Made by a program: the position numbers and the translations under genes. Below are positions 1-10,590 of a stretch of DNA of 64,000 nt, piece after piece (the stretch's first letter is position 1; each line of letters starts with the position of its first letter). This DNA is from Cyclobacteriaceae bacterium (GTDB taxonomy: Bacteria > Bacteroidota > Bacteroidia > Cytophagales > Cyclobacteriaceae), in assembly GCA_016787755.1 (NCBI GenBank), contig JAEUUA010000013.1, positions 62,001 through 126,000 on the forward strand, given 5' to 3'. The notes under the pieces were generated by a model, which was given only the letters and a program-made list of their open reading frames with translations, was not told the origin of the DNA and made no database searches.

Positions 1-1388
1 AGTCCACCTGCAATCGTACGTGCAGAAATGTTATAGGTTGCTGCTGAAACAGAACCGGCAGTAGTAGTCAATGTCAGACCAGTTGATACATCACTGCACA
101 CAGCTGCATTTAATGAAGCTGAAATGGTCGGCTCAGGATTTATTGTGATTGTGATCACCAATGGATCTCCATAACATCCTGCAGCACTGCGAGGAACTAC
201 TGTATAGGCCACATCAAGGGCAGAATTTCCTGTATTGATATAGCTATCTGCTGCTAAATAGTTAGCTAAAACATTTGTTTGCGGAACAAGTACATTTGAA
301 CTTCCAGCTGTTAATCCAGCTGGGATACTAACACCAGTAACATCATAGCTTGCTGCAGCAACAGCAGTTGCTCGCGTACTAAGAGTCAGGGCTGTCGGAG
401 CTTGGCTACAAACTGTTTTGTTTAATGTAGTGGACATCGCAGGTTCCGGATCAATTGTAATGGTAATGATCTTCGCATCGCCCAAACATCCTGAAGCACT
501 TACTGGAACAACCGTATAGCTAACAGTTAATGACGAAAGCCCGGTGTTGGTATAAATATCGCCCGAAAGATAGTTAGATGTAACTCCGGTTGCTGGCACT
601 ACAACATTAGTTCCGGCCGCAACCAAGCCAGCTGCTGTCGCTCTATTAGTTATATTATAGTTTGCAGCAGCTACAGACGTTCCATTGGTATTTAAGGTTA
701 ACGCTATGGGCAGATCGCTACACACGGTTGCGTTAAGACCATTTGCAACAACTGGTTCCGGGTTAATCGTTATCGTTATTATTTGTGGTGAACCCACACA
801 GCCAAGGGCACTCACTCCTTGCACCGTATAGGTTACATTTAGCGGGTTAGATGTTAAGTTAGTGAATAGATCACTCGCTAAATAGTTTCCAGCGACACCA
901 GTAGCTGGAACGAAAGCATTACCTCCAGCTGCGGTCAAGCCGGCAGCGATAGTTCTTGTTGTCACATTATAATTTGCTGCAGCAACTGAGCCTGCGGCCG
1001 TTGATAAGGTTAAAGCAGTAGTTGCATCACTACAAACTGTGCTGTTTAACGTGGTTGAAACAGTTGGCTGGGGATTGATTGTAATCACAACCGTTTGAGG
1101 TACACCCGGGCATGAACCACCTGATGTTGGTGTAATTGTATAGGTTGCAGTTATAGGAGAAGCTGTTGTATTAGTTAGAACATCTGTTATATGAATTGAG
1201 CCTGCACCACCACCAGGAACATTATTTCCAGTGGTTCCTTGCGCTGGGCCAGCCGACATTATTGGTAGGGGCCAACTAAATGTTGTTCCCGCTGGCAGTG
1301 TTGAGGGGTTTAATAATATTTCATAATTAGCAGCTTGGCCGCTGCATATTGTTTTTGTTTGCGGAGTTACCAATACCGGCTGAGGATT
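1..1388 (-). repeat. Tandem 104-residue PKD-like modules (312-bp period)
   Basis: The Asn or Asp codon of the INPEP-like anchor (INPQP, INPEP or IDPEP) has its first base at 1388, 1076, 764, 452 and 140 on the minus strand. Each interval is exactly 312 bp, or 104 codons. The next anchor upstream, at about 1706, is 318 bp away. Within each of the last four modules the order is anchor, LN..VCS, ALTL.T, a YN/YD strand, AGL, VP.T.V..NYL, YTV and GC.G, so these are diverged copies of one module. The array continues beyond the left edge. Confidence 0.85.
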
Positions 1389-4300
1389 AACTGTTACAAC
1401 AACATCTTGTGGCGTTCCCGTGCAGTTTGGGGGATTCGGAACAGCTGTTTCTGTTGGAGTTACACGATAGGTTACTGTTCCAACAACACCTGAAGTATTA
1501 GTAAGCACTTCCGATAAGTTACCAACGCCTGTATTGCCAACTGTAGTGCCCGAAACAGCTCCAGTGATATTTATTACCTGCCAACCAAAGGTTACAAAAG
1601 TTGTTGGAGATCCACCGAGAGTAGCCGTAAAATTTAATGTTGGGGCATTCCCACTGCACACTGAAGTGGCATTGCTGGATGACATAACCGGGCGATCCGA
1701 AAGATTAATATTTATTGAAGCAGGAGATCCGGCACATCCAGAGGAACTAGTTTCAGTTACCGAGAGAGTAACATTTACCGTGGTAAAATCAAGCGTAACA
1801 GATGATAAACCAACTCCGCTCGAGGGTCCTTGAAATGACGCTCCTGGGGCGGTCCATGTGTATAAAGAAGAAGGATTCGGTGCACTCAAACTATAAACAA
1901 CACCGGTCTGATTTTTACATACATTGGTTTGAGGCGCATTAAATGTTAAGGCTCCGGGAGCCCCAGCAACCGTAACGACAAAATTGCTTGTATTGCCATC
2001 ACATCCATTAACCGTTTCAAATACACTAATATTAACATTCCCTAATGTTGGACCCGGGAATTTCAACAATATAAAGAAGTTGGATGAATTGGTTCCTCCA
2101 CCCCCAAAAATTTGAAAGTCTGCTGTCCCACTTACATTCCATGTATATGTTGAAGCTGGATTTAATGAAGGATCAATCTGATAAAGTACAATTGTTTGAC
2201 TACTGCAAACAGTTCCACTACCTGTTATTGGATTGTTAACTGGTCTTAATTTTAGCACTAAACTAACATCTGCTACATCGTAACATTTTGGAGTTACGGA
2301 ACTGGTAATATCAATTACCTTGGCATAAATAGTTTTCGTTGTGGAAATGGTGTAGTTCTGCTCTTGCCCCACACCAGCACCTGCCGGAATCTGGGTAGTT
2401 AATCCTGCATCTTCATACCACTCTACATCGCGCGTTGCGGCAGTACCTCCACTGGTCACACCTCCTGCGCCAAACTCAAATGAGGTAAGATTGATCATAT
2501 TACCTACCACATTCCCTGCTATTCCCGCACCTACAGAGTTCTCGCAGAATTCATATGACTTATCTATGGCGGCCGGCAAGGCATCAACGGTGAAAGTAAT
2601 TTGACCAATATTGGTACAAGGGATAGCCGACTGTGCTCGAAAATAAAAGATCTTGTTTGTTGTATTATTGACAGTGACTGGGGCAGCTACCACAATAGTA
2701 CGGGCAGCATTTGAATACCATGTGATTGTAGGAGCATTAGAAACTGCAGCATTGTAAGTTGTCAGGTCAACGTTGGCATGGGTTCCACCACCGTTAATAT
2801 CTTCGCATAACCGAGGTGCTGGATCAATTGAGGTTGGAAGCGTATTTACTGTTAGTGTAACATTTGACAAAGAAGTAGGGCAAATCCCTAATAAACTGGC
2901 AACTGTCCATCTTAATGTATACGAAATAGCTGCACCCCCTGGCGGATTTTGGGGTAAATTTGAAACCGTGGCCGTTGGGCTATTCGGATCGGAGAACGTA
3001 ACAGTAGAACCGGTTGCTTTTACTATCAGGTTATCAAATGCAATTGTTTCAGTTCCGGCATTGGCACTCACCTCTACCCTTATTTGCAAGGTAGTCCCTG
3101 CAATTCCTGCGGCAGTTGCCGAAATATTTGTAAAATTTCCAGTCTGATCTCCGTTTGTTAATAGAACAGGGGCGCCTCCGTCAACAATTCTGTAGACCCT
3201 GATAAAATCTGCATCTGCACCAGCGTCAAGGTCATTTGATACATTTATCAAATCGACACTTATGCTATTTGATGGAATGCTTGAGATATCAATAATCTTG
3301 GATAACCAAACAACTACTCCCACGTTACCAGCCCCTCCACCCAATGTACCGTTAGTATTTTGAGCTTCAAATCGTTTGCCTGCCTTCACTTCAAAATATC
3401 CCGATCCGCCATTAAAGACATTTGCTCCGGTAATGTCACGAGACCAACCATTAGCTGCAGAAGATGAAGTTGCTCCTACAGGAAAAATGGCGTTTTCGAA
3501 ATTCTGCATGTAAGCTAATTGCCCTTGAACCGACCACGTTCCATTTCCACCATTGTTTGGGGGTGTCGCTGAAAGTATTGCTGTACCTGCGCATAAAGTG
3601 GATTGATTAGCCCCTGCCGCTGCTGCTGCTGGTTGAATATCCTGAGTGTGTTGTACAGGCAGCGAAGCAGAACTCAAACAATTAGTTGGTGCTAAGTCAT
3701 CACGGGTAAATGCATGGTAGGTCGCGGTTAGATTACTGGTTGGTGTAAAGTTATTACCACGCGTACCACCCACAACTCCTGCTGCCGCTGTAAAAGTTGG
3801 GGCGGCAGTAGTAGACCAAACAATTGTAAAGCCAACTGCCGGTACAGCCACGCTAATAGGTGCTCCTGTTGCCGAAGTACTACAAACGACTCCAGCAACT
3901 GCGCCAGTAGGCGTTGGCGGTCGGGGATTAATAATTAGAGTTGGACCATTTATGGGTACCGCCCCTGCACAAAGGGTTGTTGTATTTTGAATTGCTGTAA
4001 TTACCACCTGATATCCCGCAGGATCATTTGGAGCTGCTCCGAACTGGGCATAAGTTGGAGCCAGATTAATGACACCAGCAGCACTCGAATTACCAGTAAA
4101 GTTTATGGAGCCTGCTAAAAATGTATTCGTGCTAACCCTTCTTAAACGATAGGTAATCGCGTAATTCTGCACTGAATTAGGAAGCAAATCCAAAATGGCA
4201 TCTGGGGGATTGGTTGCCCCCCCATCATCACACACCGGTGCTTGAGCCGTGAAACTTTCAACCGTTGGAGGAGGAATTGCTTGGGGAGTAACACTTACCG

Positions 4301-6782
4301 TTCCTCCCAGTCCTGCACCGGATGCGGCACAACCATTAGCATCTGACAAGGATAAAATTCTATAAGTTGTAGAAGCTGTCGGATTGGGAGCTACTATGGT
4401 ATAAGTTGTCGAGTTGTATCCTATTTCTGTAAGATCAGGAACATCGGGAACAGATGCCACTTCCACAACAAAATCGAATGGAGGAGCTCCCGTAAAATTA
4501 AATACCACATCAGGAGCCGGAGTTAAAAGACACGCGGATCCTCCCCCTGAAGCAGTAGCTGTTGGAAGCGGATTAATCGTAATCTCAATAACATTTGAAA
4601 GTGCTGATGCACAAACCCCCGAAGTCGTTTGCCTGCGGTACCACGTTGTTGCCGTGAGCGCAGGTGCTGTGTAATTTTGCAAATTATTTGTACCTGAGGC
4701 ATTAGAAAATGGACCGCCAACCCCGGCCGTGCTTTGTTGCCAAAGATAAGTATATGAACCACTGCCTCCTGTAGAAGCAGATCCGGTTAGTCCTACAGGG
4801 ATGTCTCCTGAACATATAGTTTGAGCATTCCCAATAGTACCTGCCGTAATTGAATTCTCGACTGTTACCTGAATTTCATTTGAAAAAGCAAAATTAGGAA
4901 CACATATTCCCGAAGTGTTCATCCTTCGATAAAATGTATTTACCAACAATCCTGCTGGTGGATCATAGGTTGCACTGGTAGCACCTGCGATGTTACTAAA
5001 TCCTACTCCACCACCCGTTGTAGAGGACTGCCATTGATAACCAGGCACACCTGTCCCCCCCCCTCCTGCTACTGAATTTGTTAGTAAAGCAGGATCTCCT
5101 GGACTTATACAAATGGTTTGATTGGCGGCAATGGTACCACCCGTAGGTGCAGTATTTACACGGAATTCAATAATGTTAGAATTAACCGTAGCACATGTAC
5201 CTGAACTTGCCGTTCGTCTAAAGAAAATGTTCGATACAATAGGTCCCGGATCAAACACATTGCTATTTCCCCCTATGTTGGTTACTCCAGCCGTAAAGGC
5301 TGCATTGGTGGCCGATTGCCATTGATAGGTAACGGTTCCTCCTGGCCCGCCACCAGTAGCGTCAGTTGTACTTGTAAAGGCTACTGGATCTGTGCCCGTG
5401 CAAACTGTTATTGGCGTAGCTCCTAAAGGATGCGCAATCGTTCCTGGCGTATTTGTGTCATCTATCCTTATCGTGATTGTAGCCGGTGGACTTATACAAT
5501 TATTACTTCCTTGTGTAACCGTAACATATCTGTTAAACGTTTGGCTACCTGTAACAGCTTTGGTTATTCTTGGTGCCGGTCCTTCAGTTACCGGATTAAA
5601 AGTATTATCCGCGTTAGGTCCCTGTAATAACTGAGTAAGGGCGGCATCTCTATACCAGGTATAAGTGAGGGCGCCAACCCCAACACCTGTAGCTGTAATG
5701 TTAAAACTTGCATCTGCTGCAGTTTCACAAAGTATAGGATTATTTACCCCAGGCGCGTTAGGAGCAGCGATAATTCTAATTGTTGCAGTGCTGGTAACAG
5801 GCGGATTGTCCCCATTAATAAAATCTCCATTAACCGGAACCATGGTTAAATTATTCGAGTATGGATTACAAAAGTTCCAATACTTAAGGGTTACTTGAAA
5901 CTCGTCTCCCACTTGCGGAAATCCAGCAGTAAACCCTCCGGGCGCAGTAATTAATTGAGTACTTCGCCTTCGCGGATCATTGACTACTACCGGTGAAGCC
6001 ATAGAAAATACCCCTCGAGGATCTTGATAATTTGTGCCCGCTGCGGCAGGCATCAACACTCCATTTACTCTAACATTCGGAATCCGGGAGGCTACGGCTG
6101 GATTACTGGTATTATAAACTATCTGTTGCCAGCGTATCTGTTCATTGGGATTATTGGGAACATCTGGATTAGGACCAGGACCATCGTTAACAATACCATC
6201 GATAAGGTCATTACAGTTCCAATTGGAAAGGTCATTAAATGCTACCGAAATATTATCACCTCGACAAACGGTATGTATATTATTACCTGTTGAAGGGGAA
6301 ATCAGGCTTACTACACCCCCATTAACATCATCCGTTCTCCAGGAAGTAATGGTCTGTTGTTGAAACGATGCCCCACATGTACTTTGAGGCAAGGGTCCCG
6401 CTCCATCAGGATCATGATTTACATTAATCGTAACGAAATATTCACACGTGCTATTGGTTGGAAAAACCCTTGGTGGGGAAACAATATTGTGAACTGCCAC
6501 CCCGGTTGGCAGGTTTAATGCTGAAAAAGTAGGAAGCTGTCCATCACCCCATGTAAAAAATACCGTTGTTACAGATCCTGGAGGAAGTGGTGAGGCAAAG
6601 GTAATATTATAGTTAATAGTGGCTGTAACAGGTGCGCATAGTTTATTTGGGTTTTGACCAGCTCCTCGTGAAAGAATAACCGGACACTGGGCTTGAGTTT
6701 CAAATGAGGAACCTAGAAGGAACAGATAAAAAAAACTAACAAAGGCAATCTTAAAATGTGCTGGCGATAGAATCTTGTTCAT
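1..6782 (-). CDS. Giant secreted PKD/Ig-like repeat protein, C-terminal end outside window
   Basis: The frame is open from the ATG at 6782 to the window edge, giving 2260 residues with no stop. It begins with a signal peptide of about 32 residues ending in ETQAQ. A PKD-like TWGDG motif follows near residue 85. The rest is a long series of Ig/PKD-like modules rich in Thr, Ser, Asn, Gly and Pro, many with a Cys early in the module (VCS, ICSG, VCTG) and ending in TITI-type strands. The modules nearest the left edge are regular repeats of 104 residues. Very large proteins of this kind in Cytophagales are exported adhesins or surface proteins and usually end in a type IX secretion or gliding-motility C-terminal domain; that end lies outside the window, so the sorting signal is inferred. 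It is transcribed away from pyrG and has no visible operon partner. Family call is good; exact role is unknown. Confidence 0.88.
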   Translation of the reverse strand, partial: MNKILSPAHFKIAFVSFFYLFLLGSSFETQAQCPVILSRGAGQNPNKLCAPVTATINYNITFASPLPPGSVTTVFFTWGDGQLPTFSALNLPTGVAVHNIVSPPRVFPTNSTCEYFVTINVNHDPDGAGPLPQSTCGASFQQQTITSWRTDDVNGGVVSLISPSTGNNIHTVCRGDNISVAFNDLSNWNCNDLIDGIVNDGPGPNPDVPNNPNEQIRWQQIVYNTSNPAVASRIPNVRVNGVLMPAAAGTNYQDPRGVFSMASPVVVNDPRRRSTQLITAPGGFTAGFPQVGDEFQVTLKYWNFCNPYSNNLTMVPVNGDFINGDNPPVTSTATIRIIAAPNAPGVNNPILCETAADASFNITATGVGVGALTYTWYRDAALTQLLQGPNADNTFNPVTEGPAPRITKAVTGSQTFNRYVTVTQGSNNCISPPATITIRIDDTNTPGTIAHPLGATPITVCTGTDPVAFTSTTDATGGGPGGTVTYQWQSATNAAFTAGVTNIGGNSNVFDPGPIVSNIFFRRTASSGTCATVNSNIIEFRVNTAPTGGTIAANQTICISPGDPALLTNSVAGGGGTGVPGYQWQSSTTGGGVGFSNIAGATSATYDPPAGLLVNTFYRRMNTSGICVPNFAFSNEIQVTVENSITAGTIGNAQTICSGDIPVGLTGSASTGGSGSYTYLWQQSTAGVGGPFSNASGTNNLQNYTAPALTATTWYRRQTTSGVCASALSNVIEITINPLPTATASGGGSACLLTPAPDVVFNFTGAPPFDFVVEVASVPDVPDLTEIGYNSTTYTIVAPNPTASTTYRILSLSDANGCAASGAGLGGTVSVTPQAIPPPTVESFTAQAPVCDDGGATNPPDAILDLLPNSVQNYAITYRLRRVSTNTFLAGSINFTGNSSAAGVINLAPTYAQFGAAPNDPAGYQVVITAIQNTTTLCAGAVPINGPTLIINPRPPTPTGAVAGVVCSTSATGAPISVAVPAVGFTIVWSTTAAPTFTAAAGVVGGTRGNNFTPTSNLTATYHAFTRDDLAPTNCLSSASLPVQHTQDIQPAAAAAGANQSTLCAGTAILSATPPNNGGNGTWSVQGQLAYMQNFENAIFPVGATSSSAANGWSRDITGANVFNGGSGYFEVKAGKRFEAQNTNGTLGGGAGNVGVVVWLSKIIDISSIPSNSISVDLINVSNDLDAGADADFIRVYRIVDGGAPVLLTNGDQTGNFTNISATAAGIAGTTLQIRVEVSANAGTETIAFDNLIVKATGSTVTFSDPNSPTATVSNLPQNPPGGAAISYTLRWTVASLLGICPTSLSNVTLTVNTLPTSIDPAPRLCEDINGGGTHANVDLTTYNAAVSNAPTITWYSNAARTIVVAAPVTVNNTTNKIFYFRAQSAIPCTNIGQITFTVDALPAAIDKSYEFCENSVGAGIAGNVVGNMINLTSFEFGAGGVTSGGTAATRDVEWYEDAGLTTQIPAGAGVGQEQNYTISTTKTIYAKVIDITSSVTPKCYDVADVSLVLKLRPVNNPITGSGTVCSSQTIVLYQIDPSLNPASTYTWNVSGTADFQIFGGGGTNSSNFFILLKFPGPTLGNVNISVFETVNGCDGNTSNFVVTVAGAPGALTFNAPQTNVCKNQTGVVYSLSAPNPSSLYTWTAPGASFQGPSSGVGLSSVTLDFTTVNVTLSVTETSSSGCAGSPASININLSDRPVMSSSNATSVCSGNAPTLNFTATLGGSPTTFVTFGWQVINITGAVSGTTVGNTGVGNLSEVLTNTSGVVGTVTYRVTPTETAVPNPPNCTGTPQDVVVTVNPQPVLVTPQTKTICSGQAANYEILLNPSTLPAGTTFSWPLPIMSAGPAQGTTGNNVPGGGAGSIHITDVLTNTTASPITATYTITPTSGGSCPGVPQTVVITINPQPTVSTTLNSTVCSDATTALTLSTAAGSVAAANYNVTTRTIAAGLTAAGGNAFVPATGVAGNYLASDLFTNLTSNPLNVTYTVQGVSALGCVGSPQIITITINPEPVVANGLNATVCSDLPIALTLNTNGTSVAAANYNITNRATAAGLVAAGTNVVVPATGVTSNYLSGDIYTNTGLSSLTVSYTVVPVSASGCLGDAKIITITIDPEPAMSTTLNKTVCSQAPTALTLSTRATAVAAASYDVTGVSIPAGLTAGSSNVLVPQTNVLANYLAADSYINTGNSALDVAYTVVPRSAAGCYGDPLVITITINPEPTISASLNAAVCSDVSTGLTLTTTAGSVSAATYNISARTIAGG

Positions 6783-6905
6783 AGATATACCTTAGTCAAA
6801 ATCTATATACAGGTGAAGAATAAATTGTAACCTTTAAAAAAACAATACGTAGTTCCAAACATATCCATTATTTCCTCAAAAACGAAATAAATTGAAATTC
6901 CGGGG

Positions 6906-6935
6906 TTTGTAAAAGAATCAAATAGGCTACCTTTG
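6906..6935 (+). promoter_or_regulatory. Bacteroidota-type promoter of pyrG
   Basis: TTTG at 6906-6909, an 18-nt spacer, and TACCTTTG at 6928-6935 match the -33/-7 consensus of the Bacteroidota primary sigma factor. Transcription would start near 6939, leaving a leader of about 23 nt before the pyrG ATG. Confidence 0.75.
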
Positions 6936-6961
6936 CGACCAAAATTCTAGGTCGGGGCTCC

Positions 6962-8584
6962 ATGTCAACTGCTAAATATATATTCGTAACCGGTGGGGTA
7001 ACCTCCTCCCTTGGGAAAGGCATCATTTCTGCTTCCTTGGGTAAGTTGCTACAAGCCAGGGGTTTTTCCGTAACCATTCAAAAATTTGATCCTTATATTA
7101 ATATAGATCCAGGTACGCTTAATCCTTATGAACATGGAGAGTGTTATGTTACGGATGATGGAGCTGAAACAGATTTAGACTTGGGGCATTATGAACGCTT
7201 CCTCAATGAAGCGACCTCACAAGCTAATAATATAACCACTGGGCGCATCTATAATAATGTAATTACCAAAGAACGCAAAGGTGAATATCTAGGCAAGACT
7301 GTACAGGTGGTGCCTCATATCACGGATGAGATAAAGCGAAACATCTTTTTGTTAGGTGATAGCGGCAAATATGACTTTATTATAACCGAAATCGGTGGGT
7401 CTGTTGGGGATATCGAATCGCTACCCTTTGTTGAAGCGGTGCGTCAGGTACGTTGGGACTTAGGTTCAAATAATGCGCTAGTGATTCATCTTACCCTTAT
7501 TCCATATCTCAGTGCTGCCAAAGAATTAAAAACAAAACCCACTCAACACTCTGTTAAAGAACTCCTCTCCTATGGGATTCAACCAGATATTTTAGTGTGT
7601 CGCACGGAGCATGCGCTTTCCATGGAAATCAGGAAAAAGTTGGCGCTATTCTGTAACGTTAATCTGAATTCTGTTATCGAAGCGATTGATGCCGACACGA
7701 TTTATGACGTGCCCATGCTCATGCGCAAGGAGAAGTTGGATGAACGGGTACTTACAAAACTTAAAATCACTCCTAAGCAAGAACCGGATCTTGAGCAGTG
7801 GAAAGTCTTTCTTGGGAAACTGAAAAATCCAATCAATGAAGTGACCATTGGGCTTGTTGGAAAATATGTTTCGTTACCGGATGCTTATAAATCCATCGCG
7901 GAAGCATTCATTCATGCTGGAGCGCAAAATGATTGCAAGGTTAGTGTGAAATGGATTTCATCTGAAGACATTCATAAAGATACTGTAGCAAGCATTTTGA
8001 GTGGACTCAATGCTGTATTGGTGGCACCTGGTTTTGGAGAGCGGGGCTTGGAAGGAAAAATAGAAGCCATTAAATATGTTCGTGAAAATAAGATTCCTTT
8101 TCTGGGGATTTGCTTAGGGATGCAATGCGCAGTAGTGGAATTTGCCCGTCACGTATTGCAATTGCCGGATGCAAGCACAACCGAATTGAGTCCAAAAACA
8201 AAACACCCGGTGATTGACATGATGGAAGAGCAAAAGAAGATTACCAACAAAGGTGGCACTATGCGATTGGGGTCATATACCTGCAAGATCAAGAAAGGCA
8301 CTAAAGCATTTCACATCTATGGAGACACAACCACCATTCAGGAGCGTCACCGTCACCGGTATGAATTCAATAACAAGTATCTCGAACAAATTGAACAAGC
8401 CGGTCTAAAAGCTTCCGGTATTAACCCGGATACCAACTTGGTTGAGATAGTTGAATTAAAGGATCACCCCTGGTTTGTGGGTGTTCAATATCACCCTGAA
8501 TTAAAAAGCACCGTATTAAACCCGCATCCCCTCTTTGTTAAATTTGTGGAAGCGGCTATGAACAATAAAAAATCTACTTCTTGA
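6962..8584 (+). CDS. pyrG: CTP synthase
   Basis: This enzyme makes CTP from UTP, ATP and glutamine, the last step of pyrimidine nucleotide synthesis in the cytoplasm. The 540-residue length is normal. The N-terminal synthetase domain opens with [16 protein letters not shown], the ATP-binding start of the family. The C-terminal class I glutamine amidotransferase domain has the nucleophile elbow GICLGMQC (residues about 384-391) and the catalytic VQYHPE near residue 508. The ATG at 6962 sits 23 nt after the predicted start of its own promoter. yidC follows after 74 bp in the same direction. The assignment is secure. Confidence 0.98.
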   Translation: MSTAKYIFVTGGVTSSLGKGIISASLGKLLQARGFSVTIQKFDPYINIDPGTLNPYEHGECYVTDDGAETDLDLGHYERFLNEATSQANNITTGRIYNNVITKERKGEYLGKTVQVVPHITDEIKRNIFLLGDSGKYDFIITEIGGSVGDIESLPFVEAVRQVRWDLGSNNALVIHLTLIPYLSAAKELKTKPTQHSVKELLSYGIQPDILVCRTEHALSMEIRKKLALFCNVNLNSVIEAIDADTIYDVPMLMRKEKLDERVLTKLKITPKQEPDLEQWKVFLGKLKNPINEVTIGLVGKYVSLPDAYKSIAEAFIHAGAQNDCKVSVKWISSEDIHKDTVASILSGLNAVLVAPGFGERGLEGKIEAIKYVRENKIPFLGICLGMQCAVVEFARHVLQLPDASTTELSPKTKHPVIDMMEEQKKITNKGGTMRLGSYTCKIKKGTKAFHIYGDTTTIQERHRHRYEFNNKYLEQIEQAGLKASGINPDTNLVEIVELKDHPWFVGVQYHPELKSTVLNPHPLFVKFVEAAMNNKKSTS

Positions 8585-8658
8585 ATGGTATCAATACCGA
8601 TTTTGAAAAAACTTGAACTAGTTTAAAATAAAGACGCTCATTTTCCTACTAACAAAAA

Positions 8659-10464
8659 ATGGATAGAAATTCGGCCATAGGACTTACGCTCATTGCAGTA
8701 CTTCTCTTAGTATATTTTAATTTTTTAGCTCCAACTCCAGAACCTCCCAAGGCGGCCCCTGCCCAGGCAACTACCGAAGTGATTCCAAAAGACAGTTTGG
8801 TGGAGAAATCGCAGACGCAAAATTTCCAAATGGATAGTGTTGCCATTAAGCAATACGGTGGATTAGGTCCATTCCTTTCTGGTATTGAAAGATTAACCGC
8901 GGTCGAAAACACTGATTTGAAAATCAAACTCTCCAATCAAGGACAAATTCAGGAAGTTGAACTCAAGAATTTTAAAACCTACTCACAAACGCCTTTATTC
9001 TTAGCACAAAAAGATAACAATCGTTTTTCGCTGATTGCCAATTATGAAGGCAAAGATGTTGACTTGTATAAACTCTACTACACGCAATCAACTTCAAAGA
9101 AAAATGACACAACGCTTGTTGTCTTTACTGCAAAGACAAGCGAATCGGGTTTTATAAAACATATTTACTCTATCCCGCCAACAGGCTATCAGATTGGTTA
9201 TGAAATTCAAACTTCAGGCACCGCACTGAATGGTAAAAATCTTACGTATCGTTGGCATGATGAAATTTCTTTGCAGGAAAAAGCAATTGCGGACAGCCGC
9301 AGCAAAACCAATATCAATTATTTCCTCAGTAACGGTGAGTTCGATTACACCTCACAAACATCAACTGATCTTGAATCAGAAGCCCTTACTACCCCTATAA
9401 AGTGGGTATCCATCCGACAGAAATTTTTCATCTCTTCCATCATTGCTAAAAATTCTTTCGCGGGTGGCGAGGTGCAAATAGTTGCTGACGTAAACAATGA
9501 ACAAGTCGTTAAAGTAGCTGATCTTGAATTATTGATCCCCTCAGAAGATGTATCCTCAAAGAAGGCTGTCTTCAATTATTATTTTGGACCCAACGATTAT
9601 GAAGTGCTGCCCACCATTGCAGAAGAATTTTCAAAAAATCTGGATTTGGGATGGCCTCCTATGTTGTGGATTAATAAATTCGTGATCATTCCGATTTTCA
9701 AATTCTTAGAGGGCTTTATCAGCAACTACGGAATCATCATCGTGCTGCTTGTGCTCTTCGTTAAAATTCTATTGTTACCTCTCTCCTACAAATCTTATTT
9801 GGGAATGGCAAAAATGAAATTGCTAAAACCGGAGTTGGATCTCATCAAAGAGAAGAATGGTGACAACATGACTCAGAATCAGCAGGACCAAATGAAGCTG
9901 TATAAAGAGGCCGGTGTAAATCCATTCAGTGGCTGTATTCCGTTGGTTCTTCAAATGCCGATTTTGTTTGCGATGTTTTACTTCTTTCCGGTTTCCATCG
10001 AATTGAGGCAAAAAGCATTTTTATGGGCAGAGGATCTTTCTACCTATGACTCGATTGTCAATCTTCCATTCACCATTCCATTCTATGGAAGTCATGTGAG
10101 TTTGTTTGTACTTTTGATGACTGCCTCCACGATAATTTATACATGGCAAAATAATCAGCTCAGTGCCGTGCAAGGCCCAATGAAATCAATGGGCTACATT
10201 ATGCCTATAGTATTTATGTTTGTGTTGAACAACTTTTCGGCAGGGTTAAGTTTTTATTATTTCGTTTCCAACCTGATCACGTTTTCGCAGCAAGCAATCA
10301 TCAAACGCTTTGTGGATGAAGATAAAATAATGGCGGTTATGGAAGATCATAAAAAGAAACTGCTTGCTAGTGGAGGGACCGGTAAAAAATCGAGTTTCAT
10401 GAGTAAACTGGAGCAAGCCATGAAAGCCAGTGAAGAAGCTCGTAAAGCTTCTAAAAAGAAGTAA
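8659..10464 (+). CDS. yidC: Membrane protein insertase YidC
   Basis: YidC inserts and folds inner-membrane proteins, alone or with SecYEG. The 601-residue protein has the gram-negative layout: an N-terminal membrane anchor (residues about 5-24), a large periplasmic beta-sandwich domain, and from about residue 350 the conserved five-helix 60KD_IMP core with the GCIPLVLQMPI segment. The C-terminus is a lysine-rich tail ending in ARKASKKK, typical of the ribosome-contacting end. It lies downstream of pyrG and upstream of the parA promoter. A hairpin at 10538-10566 probably ends its transcript. The assignment is secure. Confidence 0.97.
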   Translation: MDRNSAIGLTLIAVLLLVYFNFLAPTPEPPKAAPAQATTEVIPKDSLVEKSQTQNFQMDSVAIKQYGGLGPFLSGIERLTAVENTDLKIKLSNQGQIQEVELKNFKTYSQTPLFLAQKDNNRFSLIANYEGKDVDLYKLYYTQSTSKKNDTTLVVFTAKTSESGFIKHIYSIPPTGYQIGYEIQTSGTALNGKNLTYRWHDEISLQEKAIADSRSKTNINYFLSNGEFDYTSQTSTDLESEALTTPIKWVSIRQKFFISSIIAKNSFAGGEVQIVADVNNEQVVKVADLELLIPSEDVSSKKAVFNYYFGPNDYEVLPTIAEEFSKNLDLGWPPMLWINKFVIIPIFKFLEGFISNYGIIIVLLVLFVKILLLPLSYKSYLGMAKMKLLKPELDLIKEKNGDNMTQNQQDQMKLYKEAGVNPFSGCIPLVLQMPILFAMFYFFPVSIELRQKAFLWAEDLSTYDSIVNLPFTIPFYGSHVSLFVLLMTASTIIYTWQNNQLSAVQGPMKSMGYIMPIVFMFVLNNFSAGLSFYYFVSNLITFSQQAIIKRFVDEDKIMAVMEDHKKKLLASGGTGKKSSFMSKLEQAMKASEEARKASKKK

Positions 10465-10504
10465 ATCCAGCCCAATTAGGGGCGAATTTCTGCTTTTTGA
10501 CGAC

Positions 10505-10534
10505 TTGATACATCCACACATTACCCTATATTTG
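10505..10534 (+). promoter_or_regulatory. Promoter of the parA operon
   Basis: TTG at 10505-10507, a 19-nt spacer and TATATTTG at 10527-10534 match the -33/-7 consensus. The predicted start, about 4 nt after the -7 box, falls at about 10538, the first base of the adjacent hairpin. Confidence 0.65.
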
Positions 10535-10537
10535 TAG

Positions 10538-10566
10538 CCCCGATTAAGTCGGGGTTATTTTTTTAA
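10538..10566 (+). terminator. Intrinsic terminator after yidC, overlapping the parA start site
   Basis: CCCCGA at 10538-10543 pairs with TCGGGG at 10549-10554 over a 5-nt loop, followed by a T-rich run to 10566. It stands 73 bp after the yidC stop and fits a rho-independent terminator for yidC, but it also forms the first bases of the predicted parA transcript. Confidence 0.7.
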
Positions 10567-10590
10567 CTGAACAATCACTGAAACCTGAGA

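Noticed and set aside
1534..6363. Several plus-strand open frames of 65-124 codons
   Set aside because: They lie opposite the continuous minus-strand frame of the giant repeat protein, have no start context, and read as low-complexity antisense translations.
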